Source: Prototheca cutis (taxonomy: Eukaryota; Chlorophyta; Trebouxiophyceae; Chlorellales; Chlorellaceae). From it: a DNA stretch of 64,000 nt. The stretch spans positions 708,227 through 772,226 of the forward strand of contig BCIH01000007.1 of the NCBI GenBank assembly GCA_002897115.2, written 5' to 3'. The position numbers were made by a program, and so were the translations under genes. This document shows positions 24,195 through 35,753 of the stretch, one piece after another. Numbering within the stretch: the stretch's first letter is position 1; every line of letters starts with the position of its first letter. A model generated the notes under the pieces. That model saw only the letters and a list, made by a program, of their open reading frames with translations, searched no databases and was not told the origin of the DNA.

Positions 24195-25750
24195 CTAAGA
24201 AAACGCGGGGTGGGTTTCCCAGAGTTTGCGCAAGCGCTTGGTGTGCATTGTGAGGTCCACGGCGGCGAGCGCGTCGAGGGCCTTGGCACCGCCGTCGAGC
24301 GGCACTCGCAGGCGGAGGTCTTGCCATGGCTGCCGCGTTTCCGGCGCATCGACGTCTGCGACGAGGCGGACGAGCTCGGCGGCGCGACGCACCGTGGCCG
24401 CGCCTTCTGGCGAGGCCAGGGCCTCGGCGACGCGCTTGGTGATCTTTGCGGGGGCCAGCGCAGCTGGCCCTCCCTCGGCTGCAGCCTCGAGCACGGCCTC
24501 GGCGCTGCCAAAGGCCTTGAGCAGGCTCCGCGCAGTCACCGCCCCCAGTCCCTTGATGTTTGGCACGTTGTCTGAGGAGTCGCCCTTGAGTGCCAGCAGG
24601 TCGGCGTACTGGGACCCAGAGTGCAGCTCCGGAAATTCGGCCAGCAGTGACGCCTCGTCGTAGATCCTAATCGGCCCCGTGCGGCCGTCCGGTAGCTTCC
24701 CGCCGGGACGCAGCAGGCAGACCCCGGGGCGCAGCAACTGCCGGAAATCGCGGTCGGGCGAACAGATGTCCACCGTCATCCCAGACTGCATGTTTTTTNG
24801 GGTGATGTTTTTTAGGGGGGAGGAGGTGTTTGCGTGAATTGTCTGGATACATGCGTGGGTGAATCCCCATGCAGAAATGCATATGCAAAACCCCCCACTC
24901 ACACTCAAACTGCAGACCAGCCTGCCCCTCCCCGCACCTCCCCCAGAAAGACAGCCAACGGACCTTGACGGCTCGGGTGGCGAGCGTGGCGACGACGTCA
25001 TCGGCTTCGACGCCAGGCACGGTGAGTACAGCGATGCCCGCGGCGTCCAGGATGTCCCAGACCATGGCCGTGGCACCGATGAGGTCAGTGGGCGTGGGCG
25101 GCCGGTGCGCCTTGTATTCGGAGTAGAGCGCGTGGCGAAAAGTAGGGCTCGGGTGGTCAAACACCGCGGCCAGGTGCGTGGCGCCGGGGCGCAGCTCCAG
25201 CAGGCNCCACAGCGAGTGCAGAAAGGTGTGTGCTGCACCCGTGGGCTTGCCGTTCTTGCTAGTCAAGCCCGCGCCGTTGCCATGGTGTGCACGGTACAAC
25301 CAGGCCATGCAGTCGACGAGCATGACGTGGCCCCCAGACGGGCTGCAAGATGTTTGATAGGGGTTTACGCAGATGGGTCCACGCAGTGCTGAGGGGATTT
25401 GTGCATGTGCTGCCCATGGGTGTGCTCACAAAGCAGGCCAAGTCGGGAGGGCCATGGAACAGGCAATCCCACAGGCAATCCTGTGTGGGCTATGTGGACG
25501 CATGCTTGGTACAGGTACATGCACCCTGGTGATGTGGACGTCTTAGGATGGACACAGCGTGGGTTGCAAGGGACAAAGCTGCCCACCCATGACAAACCCT
25601 TGGCGGGCCATGGTGGACCGACGCATCCCGTGAACAAACCAATCACCCGCCTCACCTGCAATCGGTTCCGACGCATCGCGTCTGGAATTGGCGTCTCAGG
25701 CGCGGCACACAAGCCCTGAAGAGGTATCGGGGCGCTGCCGCAGGGCCCAT
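24195..25750 (-). CDS. Organelle-targeted 5'-3' exonuclease (Pol I N-domain / FEN type)
   Basis: Exons are 25750-25656, 25342-24964 and 24785-24195, joined in frame to 354 residues. The domain equals the 5'-nuclease part of bacterial DNA polymerase I without the polymerase. It shows HVMLVDCMAWLYRAHHG, VPGVEADDVVATLA, VDICSPDRDFRQLL and LLALKGDSSDNVPNIKGLG (metal-binding Asp clusters and the H3TH start). Exon 1 encodes a basic, acid-poor leader (APRYLFRACVPRLRRQF) typical of a mitochondrial or dual-targeting presequence. Plants have similar stand-alone proteins (OEX1/OEX2) proposed to remove primers and flaps in organelles. That role here is inferred. N bases at 24799 (intron) and 25206 (coding) are present. 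Confidence 0.85.
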
Positions 25751-26209
25751 GATCGACCGCCGGTAAGCGTTCGCTGGGCCTGTCAATCCGGACTGCCTCA
25801 TGAAGCGCCTTCGTCAGCTCTTGCGGCCATGATCTTCAGATTACTGTAAAACAATCAACCCATTACACGGATTCCAATAAAGTTCTAGGGCATTCGAATC
25901 ATGAGCTGTGCCGATCACGGGTACCCTGCCTGCGATCGGTCCCGGGTGTCCCGCCTCCGGGCGGGGGGAATTATTCCCATTCCCAGCTAGGCGGCTTCAC
26001 CTGTACACAGGAACGTAAAATCCTCGACAACCCACCACAACCCTGAGATTTCATTCCTCAATAGGATTATCAACTCGTGCTTTGGGCGCACTTCGTCATC
26101 CATTCCACACCATGTTGCAGTAAGAGGATCTCCCGCCGTGGGGACGTTCGCGAGGGTTTGCAGTGGTGGAGCATACCCGGTGTGACCCGTATTCAAACTC
26201 TCACGTCCC
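25751..26209. promoter_or_regulatory. Divergent promoter, exonuclease / metallothionein-like gene
   Basis: These 459 bp hold no coding exon. GC is clearly lower than in exons, notably 25840-25880. No confident metal-response element was seen. Confidence 0.4.
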
Positions 26210-26335
26210 ATGGTTCACGACACAATGCGCAGCGGCGACGCCCCCTGCACTGCCACCGGCTGCACCTGCAAGGGCGACTGCAAGTGCGGTGACACCTGCA
26301 CCTGCGCCGACTGCCCAGGCAGCAAGAAGGAGTAG
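26210..26335 (+). CDS. Metallothionein-like Cys-rich small protein (41 residues)
   Basis: A single short open frame runs from ATG 26210 to TAG 26333. An internal ATG at 26225 would give 36 residues. Eight Cys lie between residues 13 and 35 in the order C-x4-C-x-C-x3-C-x-C-x3-C-x-C-x2-C. There are no aromatic residues, one His near the N-terminus, and a Lys-rich end (PGSKKE). Repeated C-x-C pairs in a tiny, aromatic-free protein are the hallmark of metallothioneins, which bind Zn, Cu or Cd through thiolates in the cytosol. A TGTAA element lies 256 bp downstream, so a short transcript is plausible. Alternatives are a Cys-rich exon of a larger gene or a chance frame; the regular spacing argues against chance. 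Confidence 0.65.
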   Translation: MVHDTMRSGDAPCTATGCTCKGDCKCGDTCTCADCPGSKKE

Positions 26336-27015
26336 GCGGGCGTGAGGCACGCCGATTCTTGGCAGGTCGGACGACATTGTTGCGATGGAATTGCTCCGGC
26401 GAGCTTGAGTGCTGCTTGGGCCTGCGGCTCGCATCGCCCGCGCACGTCGGGCTTTTGGTCTGGTTGCCAGATCATGCCTGCCCTTTTCGGCTTGCCACCC
26501 CATGTCAGCTCCATGTCTTGCAGGGGATGGAATGTTCCGCTTCCACTTGCAGCCCCCATACTAGGTGGCGTGGCACGGAATTTTTAATGCTGTAAGACGT
26601 GGAGACAGTGCCAATGGCGTGGTGCAGAGCCTTGGGTTCCTACTTGTAGCAAGAAAGCTCCTGGGTGCTCATCCCCAGTTGAGGCACTGAATGCTCGATG
26701 AAGAACAAGTCTGTGCTCGGAGGATCACATCATGCGGTGTTGGCTGGCCCAGGTCAACGTCGCAAGTGCCCACCGCAATTCGGCGGTGAATGCCCAACTG
26801 ATGGCGGAAGGGCCCGATTGTAGCATTGCACCAGACGCGCGACGAGTTGCATGGGCCACCCATATGTTGCAGCACTGATGACAAGATATCGGTTGTACCC
26901 ACGTATATCATGTAATGATTCTGAAGGTTTTTACAGTGAAACGGGGTTTGGGAGATTGGTTTTCCCGCTGCCGGAGTGAGCGGGGAAGCGGTGTTACGAC
27001 CGAGGGCCATCTCCA
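26336..27015. other. Flank between metallothionein-like gene and LRR gene
   Basis: No exon is supported in 680 bp. It holds the presumed 3' UTR of the small gene (TGTAA at 26591-26595) and the promoter of the LRR gene. An AT-richer patch lies around 26880-26940. Confidence 0.4.
26591..26595 (+). terminator. TGTAA polyadenylation-type signal after metallothionein-like gene
   Basis: TGTAA follows an AT-rich TTTTTAATGC stretch 256 bp after the stop. Use as a signal is inferred from green-algal precedent. Confidence 0.45.
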
Positions 27016-29092
27016 ATGCCGCACCCAGCCAGCAACCTGCTGCAGCCTGTGGTGGCCCTGCCACAGCGCGCTGCATTCAAGCCTGCCACGCATGGATTGA
27101 AGGGAAGAAATATCAAGGGTGTCATCTGGCTATCGAGCCGAGCTCGCGCGTGCCGGCCTCTGGCCCGGAGTCAGGATGATGGCGCCTGGGATGAGCTTGG
27201 CAAGGACCGCCACCAGGACTCCCAGAAGACCCTGCCGGCTGAAACCTCTGTGGACGAGTGGGATGAAGAGGACGAGATGATGGACTATGAGGAGGAGGAA
27301 GATGAAGAAGAGGCTGCAGAACATAGTGCAGCTGGCGGTGGATTTTCTTCAACGGCGGGCACCTTGGCACAGCCATCCGCACCCGCTGCCGAGCAGACCC
27401 AGAGACCTGGAATTACGGCAGCTGTTCACAGAGCCAGCATCTCTGGCCATGAGACATCGGCAGGCCCGCCCGAACTGGGCCACGTCTGGCGCATGGGTGG
27501 CGTGGCGGTGCTGGCACTGGCAGGGCTCGGGGGTCTCGGGGTGCTGGCGCACCGTGCCCTGCGGGCCGGCGCGCCACGTGTGCAGGAGGCGCTGAGTCAG
27601 CATGCCGCGGAGCGTGACGCACGACAGCGACTCGCAGAGCTCATCGCCGCGCTGCGTGGCACACCCGCCGCCGATCTGTCGGCCAAGGCGCTGGGGGACG
27701 CGGGGTTGGCCTACGTGGCCGATGCGCTGGCCTTTAATTCCACCTGCCTGGGCGTGGACCTGAGCAAGAATGGCGTCGGTGACCCGGGGGCCGTGCACTT
27801 GGCAGGGGTGCTGCGCAACAACGACACCCTGCGGACTTTGTTGCTGGACATCAATGCCGTCGGCGATACGGGTGCGGCCGAGCTGGCCAAGGTCGTCGCA
27901 GGGCACCCTGGGCTGCGGACGTTGAATCTGGCAAGCAACCAGATTGGCGACGTGGGCGCGACAGCGCTGGCCGAGGCACTGCGGCGCAACACGACGCTGG
28001 AGGCTCTGGACCTCAGTTCCAACGCCATCGAGGAGCGCGGGGCCGCAGCGCTGGCCTCGGCGCTGCGGGAGAATGCCACGTTGCGTGCGCTGAACCTGGG
28101 AGACAATTACCTGGGGAGCAAGGGCGTGGAAGAGCTGTCCGCTGCCCTGCGTGAAAACGTCGGTCTAGAGGAGCTCCACCTCAAGGGCAACGACCTCGGC
28201 GACGACGCGGTGCAGGGCTTGTGTGCCGCGCTCGCGGCACGGCCACCAGAAGCCCGGCTCCGGAGCCTGGACTTGGGGAACAGCAACCTGGGCAAGCAAG
28301 GTGCCGCGGCGCTGGCGGAGCTCCTCAGGGCCAGCCCCGATCTCGAAGAGCTCAACATCAACATGAACGANGTCGGCGACGATGGCGCCTTCATGGTAGG
28401 GTCTTGCCTTTGCCTGCATCTGTTGAAGGGGGGGGGTGCGATGCCCCGGTTTCTCATCAAGGAAAGCCAGACCACAAGCGGCACCCCCCTGCGCATGTGC
28501 TCCACAGATTGCGGGGGCGCTGCAGGGTTTGGAGGAGCTTCGGTCGTTGGATGTGGGCGGGAACAACATTGGCCCCATCGGCGCCAAGGCCCTGGCTGCC
28601 GCACTGGAGGGCAAACCCGAGCTCCGATCCGTGGAGCTGGGGTACAATCCTGTGGGCCCCGAGGGCATGGCCGCATTGGCCGACCTGCTCAAGCAGCCCG
28701 ACTCGGGCGTGCGCAGCCTGAAGCTGGGGTGGTGCAAGCTGGGCTGTGACGTCGGCGCGCGTGCCGCGGCTGACCTGCTGCTGTTCAACGAAACGCTCGA
28801 GTCGCTGGACCTGCGGGGCAATGGGCTGGGCAACAACGGCGCCATCTGGGTCGCACGCGCGTTGGGCGAGCACTGCAATGCCGCCCTGCGAGAGCTGGAC
28901 CTGGGGTACAACGAGATCAAGGACGAGGGGGCGTGCGCGCTGGCCCAGGCGCTCAAGGCCAACCCAGACCTGGCGCCGAGGGAGCTGAAAGTCAACGCCA
29001 ACTACCTCACAACCTTTGGACAGGTGGCGCTCAAGGAGGCGCTGGACATGGTCTACGACATGGCCAAGCGTGAAATCGCCATCACATTCTGA
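27016..29092 (+). CDS. Membrane-anchored RNI-type leucine-rich-repeat protein
   Basis: Exons 27016-28395 and 28508-29092 join in phase 0 to 654 residues. The first ~40 residues are basic and acid-free (PHPASNLLQPVVALPQRAAF), like a transit peptide. A very acidic block follows (DEWDEEDEMMDYEEEEDEEE, residues about 78-100) and then one hydrophobic segment (VAVLALAGLGGLGVLAHRAL, about 162-182). From residue ~215 to the end there are about fifteen ~28-residue repeats of the form L-x-x-L-D-L-x-x-N-x-(I/L)-G-x-x-G-A-x-x-L-A-x-A-L, the ribonuclease-inhibitor/NLRC type. No NACHT, kinase or TIR domain is present. The layout suggests a protein anchored in an organelle or other membrane with a repeat scaffold on one side. 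Function is unknown. An N lies at 28371. Confidence 0.85.
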
Positions 29093-29161
29093 GTGCTTTG
29101 TTGTTGCTAAACGGTTGGAAAAAAGGGAGCTGACCGAGCAGTGCTTGGAACATGAAATGCA

Positions 29162-29203
29162 CTATTTATTTATTTATTTATTTATTTTTTTTGGGGGGGG
29201 GGG
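29162..29203. repeat. (ATTT)n microsatellite followed by T and G runs
   Basis: About six ATTT units, then T8 and a G run, lie in the 172-bp convergent gap between the LRR gene and SNAPC1. This is the only strongly AT-rich repeat in the window. Confidence 0.9.
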
Positions 29204-29264
29204 CGCGGCAATTCAACGGATGGAACTCCTCTGTCATGAACAGTCGTGAAGCAGACAGCCAAAT

Positions 29265-32200
29265 TCACAATTCATCGAAACCTGAAGGGCTGTCTGCATC
29301 CGAGCCGGCGTCGTCACCGTCGTCCCCATCGCTCATGTCGCTCCCTGTCCCCAGACCATCTCCATCTTCCTCGTCACTTTCGTCCTCTTCCAGTGCCTGG
29401 GTCGCGAGAAGAGCCAGCGTTGCGGCATCCTTGCTCAAAGCCTCCAGCCGGGCATCCTCGCCCAAGGATTCCGTTGTGCTGTCCGGCGGTCCAGCCGGCA
29501 GTGCCTTCGCCTCCCACTGCGCCCTCTTGGTGGAGGAGGGCTGGCCACGCGGCGGTGCGACGTATCCGCTGCCATTACTCATCTCTTGCGGCCGATTGCA
29601 CTGGGTTTTACTGCCTGGCCCAGCACGCCGTGCCATTGCCACAGCAGCACCCTCAGCCGCCGCCCGCCGGCTGCGCTTGGTCCCTGCAGAGAGGACCCCG
29701 TCTGGCGACGCCAGTGAGCCCAGCAGGTTTGGCCCCGATGAATGTGGAGGAGGACTTGCCGTCTCCGATCTCTCACCCCCCGCTGTCGCCGACGACTCCC
29801 TAGCTTGTTGATCCAGCACAGATAGCACAGCGTCTGTCCATCTGCTGTTGCTTGCTGGCGAGATGCTGCTCGTGGCACGGCTGGGTTCTGGGAGCCCAGG
29901 CAGACTGGGCATGTCGTCGTGCACGCTGGCATACTCGGAGGGCGTCCCAGGACGCGCCAGGTGGCGCGCCCATGTCGAAGCCCTGCGGCGGTGTGCGTGG
30001 GGTTGGGAGGGGTGCTCTGCCCTTGCCCTTTTGAATGGAATTCACTGCGATCTGTCGTACCCACTTGAAACCAGTGCAGAGCCAATGTACATTTTCCTCA
30101 TCACAGCACAGTCGCCGAACCCCAAGCTCCCAACGCCAAACAAAACAGAACAGAAACGTCACAGACCTGCGCTGGATGTCTGCCTGCCGGGTGGCTTCCC
30201 GTTCCATCACGCGCTGGGCACCCGGGGGCAGGCCTCCGGTGGCAAACACTGCGGTGCCGGACGGGCCCCCCCGCTGCAAGCCGTGCTTTCTCCCTGGCAT
30301 GGTAACCTTGCTGCTGCCCTCCCTGCACAAGGAGGGGGGCACAAGTCCATCGCATCAGGCCGGACAAACATGCACACCCCTGTCAGGTACGGGGGACTTG
30401 AGCTCTACAAGAGGTGGGTGCATACCGTCACTTTCATTTCCTCACCGATCGATCGCGGACCCACCTGGCTTCTTTCATGGCCAGACCATTGTTCATCCTG
30501 CCAGGCAGTGCCTTGGCGCCACCCTCCATCAGCACCGCACACTCGGCATGCTTGGCGGCAGTGTAGCTAGCGAGAAGCTGTCCGAACGACAGGTCGGCAA
30601 TGCTCTTTGGCGGCGGCAATCCGGGGTCGGCCGTGGCCCCGGCGCCCTCCCATACGCGGCCCAGCGCTGCTCCGTACGCTTCATACAACGGCACCAGCTG
30701 GCCTGCACCGAGCCCCCGCATGCCCGAAGAAAGCGTGAATCGGATCTCCCGCAGCGTTTCCGCCTCCTCCCGCTGCAGACCTGCACCGCAGTCGGGGGTC
30801 TGCTTGTTCTCAGCTTCTCCCCATCCTTGAAACATGTGCATGCCCCGACTTCACCCTCCCCTCCCTCCCGACAGACATTCACACAGACGCAACACCTAAG
30901 CGCGTGCCTGAGTTGAGGGTGGACCAGCGGCCGCCGCGCTTGAATGTGGGAATGCGGTCTGGAAGGACTTGGGGCGTGAGAGGACATCCAAACGCCAGCA
31001 TACGCCTGTCCAGCATTCGTCGGAGGATGGCCGGGACCTCGGTCGGCGCCAGCTCTGCCAGTTTCGGCACCCACTCTGCCGCCCGGGTGTGGGTGGAAGT
31101 TTGTCTCAGCCAAACGTGTCATCAATTGGGGCGCCATAAGCGCCAGAGAACGCAGTCCTACCATCCATCGATTTGTGCACACATTTGCGCGCAGCTGAAG
31201 CGACAGCGGGGCCATGGTCCACCAAGTCCCAAACATCCCTGCTGCTCTAACAAATGCAGCACCCGGCGCAAGCGAACCCACCCACCTGCCAAGGCATGCT
31301 GGTGCTCCATGGACAGGTAGATCTTGACCACCTGGTGCCCTGGCTGTGCGGAAAAGAGGCAGTAGAGGCAGAAAAAAGCGGCCAGGCGGAGCTGGGGCGA
31401 TTGCAGATCCAAGCGTTCAATGTCCTGAGGATGCAGCATGGGTGGAGGAGCCTCTGGAGACTGCACGGTCCCTTGCGGCTCGCTAGCACCCAGGAGGGGT
31501 CCTTGTCCAGGGGCCATGCCATGCTCAGGGTCTTCCTCTGGAAGTGCGCCAGCTTCCCTGTGGTCATGCCCGCCGCCGAGGATCAGCGCTAGCTCCTCCT
31601 GCGTCAGCTCTTCGGTTCTGGGTGCTGCGGTCGAGGGGCCACCTTGCGCAGCATGCCCTGCACCAGCTCTCATCTCAGCGTCGACGGGTGAAAGCAGCAT
31701 GGCCTCCAGCTCCGCATGCAGGTCCTGTTCTGGTGCTGCCAGTGGCACCGCAGCGCCGGGGCTCCCGGCCGGCTGCACCGCCGCCGCAGCCGCGGCTTGG
31801 CCGGGGGTCAATCCCCGAGCCAGGCACTCGCAGACAATGCTGTACCACACCTCTTGGTACTGATCCCTTGCCAAACCAGCCAAGGGGGTCTGCAGAGATA
31901 GTTTGGGAGGAAAGGCACAGGATAGGAGCTCAGAGAACCGACATTCTTTGGACCGGTCTGTTGCCGAAAGTGCCCTGGCCACCTCGGGGAGCAGGTTTCT
32001 GCCGGAAACAGGAGACAGATATATGCAGGACTCCAGGGTGCAGCGAAGCATGTGCCCAGCAGGTGTGTGCGGTCCTCAGAGGATCCCAACAACCCCCCAC
32101 CCGCGCGCGGACCTCCAGGCAGTGTGAGAAGCCCAGGTCACCCCAGAGCTGCCTAAAGGTGGCAAAGCATGGCTCCGCTCCGCGCTCAGTGAGCGCCAGG

Positions 32201-32295
32201 TAGTGCAGTAGCAGAGTCCACACATCCCTTTCCTGGGCTGTGGGGCCCTTGCCCGCGGCCATGCCGGGGCGAGCAGTGAGGGGTCCCGGGGCCAA
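29265..32295 (-). CDS. SNAPC1: SNAPC1 / SNAP43, snRNA-activating complex subunit
   Basis: The exon set on the minus strand is only approximately bounded: about 32295-32115 (ATG 32262 or 32295), 31995-31290, 31070-30912, 30800-30480, 30390-30165 and 29950-29265. Diagnostic segments match the plant and animal SNAP43 domain: TLLLHYLALTERGAEP and TFRQLWGDLGFSHCL at the start, RLAAFFCLYCLFSAQP then VVKIYLSMEHQHAL, AILRRMLDRRMLAFG, and LSFGQLLASYTAAKHAE. SNAPC binds the proximal element of snRNA promoters and starts their transcription by Pol II and Pol III. Compared with plant homologues there is a long Ala/Pro-rich insertion near 31450-31800. The C-terminal extension is about 220 residues, basic then highly acidic (EEDESDEEDGDGLGTGSD), ending SPSGFDEL. 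It is divergent from DIS3L2. Confidence 0.75.
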
Positions 32296-33015
32296 GCACC
32301 GCAGGGGTACACCCAGTGGTGCCAGACGACCCGGGATTATGGGTCGCGATGCCGGTCCTTCATGCTGATCCCACTCAAACTGAGCTTAAAACAGCTCGCA
32401 ATGCAGGGTTATTTAGCATGCAACGGTGTAAAGAGTTCTGATGTCAAGCGCCATGCCAACGCCGCATCTGGACAGCTCGGATCCTCTCGTTCATGCCACC
32501 CAGTTCGAAGGAAGGCCAACCTTATCGTGTCATTGAGCTGGATCACTTGTCAAGGATCCCGGCGGATCAAATCGGACATGTAGAGTGCACATCGAACGCG
32601 CATGGGCACGATATACTTCGAGTAACTTTCTACGACGCATTATCTATCATGTAGGCAAGCTTTTTAGGATGGCGGACGCGTGAGACGAAGGCTTTCGTCC
32701 GATTCTACCACGCCCCCACCAGGCCACCCTGTCTTGAATGGAAGGGTTGCCTGCAAAAAGGGGCCCCGACAAGGAAAATCGGCGTCTCCACATGGAACCT
32801 GATTCAGGTTAGTTGTCGGCGGTTGCTAATGCAGTTCCTGTCATCGGTGTGGTGCGCCATGGCCGCCTTGCCAGTGCCAGGGGAGGAGGGGAAGCTGCCA
32901 GGATGGCTGCACCAAAGGTCGGGGCAGTCGGGGAGAAGGCTTCAGCGTCAGATAGCAGGGTCATTGATTTGCACTTGTGCTACATGCTCTGATTTCCGCA
33001 GAGACCAAGCGTACG
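32296..33015. promoter_or_regulatory. Divergent promoter, SNAPC1 / DIS3L2
   Basis: No gene is seen in 720 bp. The last part (32830-33000) looks like a 5' UTR intron of DIS3L2, ending at the acceptor TTTCCGCAG just before GAGACCAAGCG and the ATG at 33016. Low GC at 32610-32700. Confidence 0.45.
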
Positions 33016-35678
33016 ATGGCGACCGTGCCAGCTAGTTATCGGAGTGACAGGGTGCATAAGCTGATCGAGGCCGCCAGCAATGGCCCGGCCGCTGCACCTG
33101 CTTCAACCAAAGCCAAGAAAGCAGCCAAGGGAGCCAAACAGGAGAATGTCAAGAAGTTGACTGACGTTCAGAAGGAGAGCCCCGTCCACTCGCCGGCACC
33201 GACCGATGAACACAAGGTCTCTGGCACCCCTGGCGCCAAGAGGGCATCAGGTACGCCTGGCACACACAAAGCGGCAAGCACCCCTGGCGGCAAGAAGGCG
33301 GCGGCGACAACTGCGTGCTCCTCGGTAGCGACAGTTTCACAGGTCCCCTCCCCACAGCCAGTCACACCGGCAAATGGCAAGAGGTCGGCAGTCCATGCTA
33401 GGGAGCCAAGGAAAGGTGGCGCCACACCCACTNCCCCCAGCTCTCCCACCCGCCAACGAACTGGGTTTGGAGTGGGCCCGCCACCCCCGCCTGGCACGGC
33501 GCCGGCCAGGCACAAGTCCCGGCCGCGTGCCATTCCCGTGACGCCGTCCTCAGCGCCGCCGTGCGCCACCCGCAAGGGTTCCAAGCTCGGCAGCGGGACC
33601 CTGGGCCGGGCCGTGCCAGGCACCCCCCCGCCCCTGCTCTGGCGGCGCGAGGAGCTGCAGCCAGCCGTGCTGGAGGCGGCGCTGGCAGAGGGCACGGCGG
33701 TGCGTGCCGTGCTGCGGTTCAACGCCATGAACCTCACCCAGGCCTTTGCCACGGTGCCAGGGCTGACGCGGGACGTCTTCGTAGAGGTGGGGTTGTGCTC
33801 AGTTTTCTTATGTGTCCCAAATTTTGTCATGCATGGCGTTTCCAGTCCATTCCCTGCCCACACATGGTCCTCAGCTCTACGACCCACCCTCCACCAAATA
33901 CGCCGTGCAGGGCAAGTACATGCAGTGTGGGGCTCTTGAGGGCGACGAGGTTGCCCTGAGCTTCCTCCAGCCCAGCCAGTGGCTGCGTGCCGGCGGCAGC
34001 GGCGATAGTGCATCAGACCGGACGCCTTCGCGAACACCCTCCGCTGTCTCGTGCACTGAGTCTGGGAGGCAAGGATCCGAGACGGCAGATGCCGAGCCGC
34101 CCTCGCTAATGGTTGCCGAGCTGGAGGAGCGCTTCAAGCAGGGCCTCGCTCTGTCACCAGAATGTCGGTCCAGGTGGTTGGCTGCGTTGGAGNTCGTTCT
34201 TATGTGTCTGCATGTGGTAGTGGTGGTGGGTTGGCTCTGCTGTTTGGCAACAGCAGCCGCACTTGATGAGCAGGGTCAGGGAGGGAAGGACAGGAGAGCT
34301 GCCCAGCACGCGGATGCATAGCCAAAGTGCCCATGGGCTGGTAGTCCCAGCGTTGCCGGGGTCTTTGAAGGGGCCTTGCCTTGTAAGGAGCACCAGTGGC
34401 GCATCAACACGTGCATGAATCTCTCGGCTGATGTGGTCCCAAAAGCCCTGTGCCTCCTCGCAAACCCCGTGCTCCAACCCTGATTGCCAACACAGCGGCA
34501 CCTGCCCCGTGGTTGACGGTGGTTGAGGTGGCTCGTCTCGTGGCAGAGGACCCCACGGTCCGAGTCAAGGCCCGTGTGGTGAGCATCCTCAAGCCCTCGC
34601 CGCGCCGCAGCAACATTATCGGTGAGAGGGGGGAAATCGTTGGCTTCGGTTGTTGTGAACTCGCGCCAGGAGTTGCCTGGTTGCCGCCGGTCTCCAAACC
34701 CAGAAGAGGGCCCTGCAAATGACGCAATGTTCCACACCTGGCACCGTCTCCTCGCCTGCAGGGTCCATCTCCCCCGGCGATCGTGACACGCCGCTGCTGT
34801 TCAAGCCTCTCAACCCCAAGCTCCCCCTGATGGCCCCGATTCTGGGTCCGCTGCCTCCCAAACTGCAAAACGTGGGTCACACACAGGAATGCATCCGAAA
34901 ATTGGGGCTGGGTGGGATTTTGATGCATGGAACAATACCTGTTTTGGGTAGCCGTGTGATCCAACACTGGGAAATGCCGTCTGTTTGGGAGGCTGTGATG
35001 CTTGGCAACCCTGTGAGACAGCAGTGGCCACGCATGGGCACAGCTTCTGCCAGCGCGCCGCTTCCTCAGGCACCACCCCCTTAACCCCGACCGCAACCCT
35101 GAAACCCTTTCAATCGCAGAAACTCAAGTCAGAAGTCCTGCGAGAGACGGGTGGACCCCGGTCGGTTGTGGTGGGCGATGTGGTGGGCTGGTACCCTTCC
35201 TTGCTCTATCCCAGCATCAAGGTTTGTTTAGTTTGGGTTGACGGTGGTCATTTTGATGGAGGTGGTGGTGATGTGCCACGCTGGATCTGTTGAGTGGGGC
35301 AGCGGGCTGGGTTGGGTGCGGCAGGCAGGTGTGCCCTGCGCTTTCTGTACACGTGTAGCATGCAGCATGCATTGGATACCGATTCATCCCCCCCCCACTC
35401 GGCTCAGATCTTCAACATCCTTGGGCCCGGCGAGGATCTCAAGGTGCAGGAAGCCGCCTCCCTTGCTGCCGAGGCAGTCGTCCACGATGACACCTTTCCC
35501 CCCGAGGTCTGTGTGTGCATGTGAGGGTGTTCCGGACTGCCATGGGAGGTGTGGGCGCTGTGGCCTGGGCAGGGAATGCCGTTCGTGTTGGAGGCTATGG
35601 GTCAGCACGGTGTTGGACAGTTGGAGCCATAGCGATGGTGGCCCCTGACCCCGCGGTGCCTGCGCCCACCCCTTCCCC

Positions 35679-35753
<75 letters not shown>

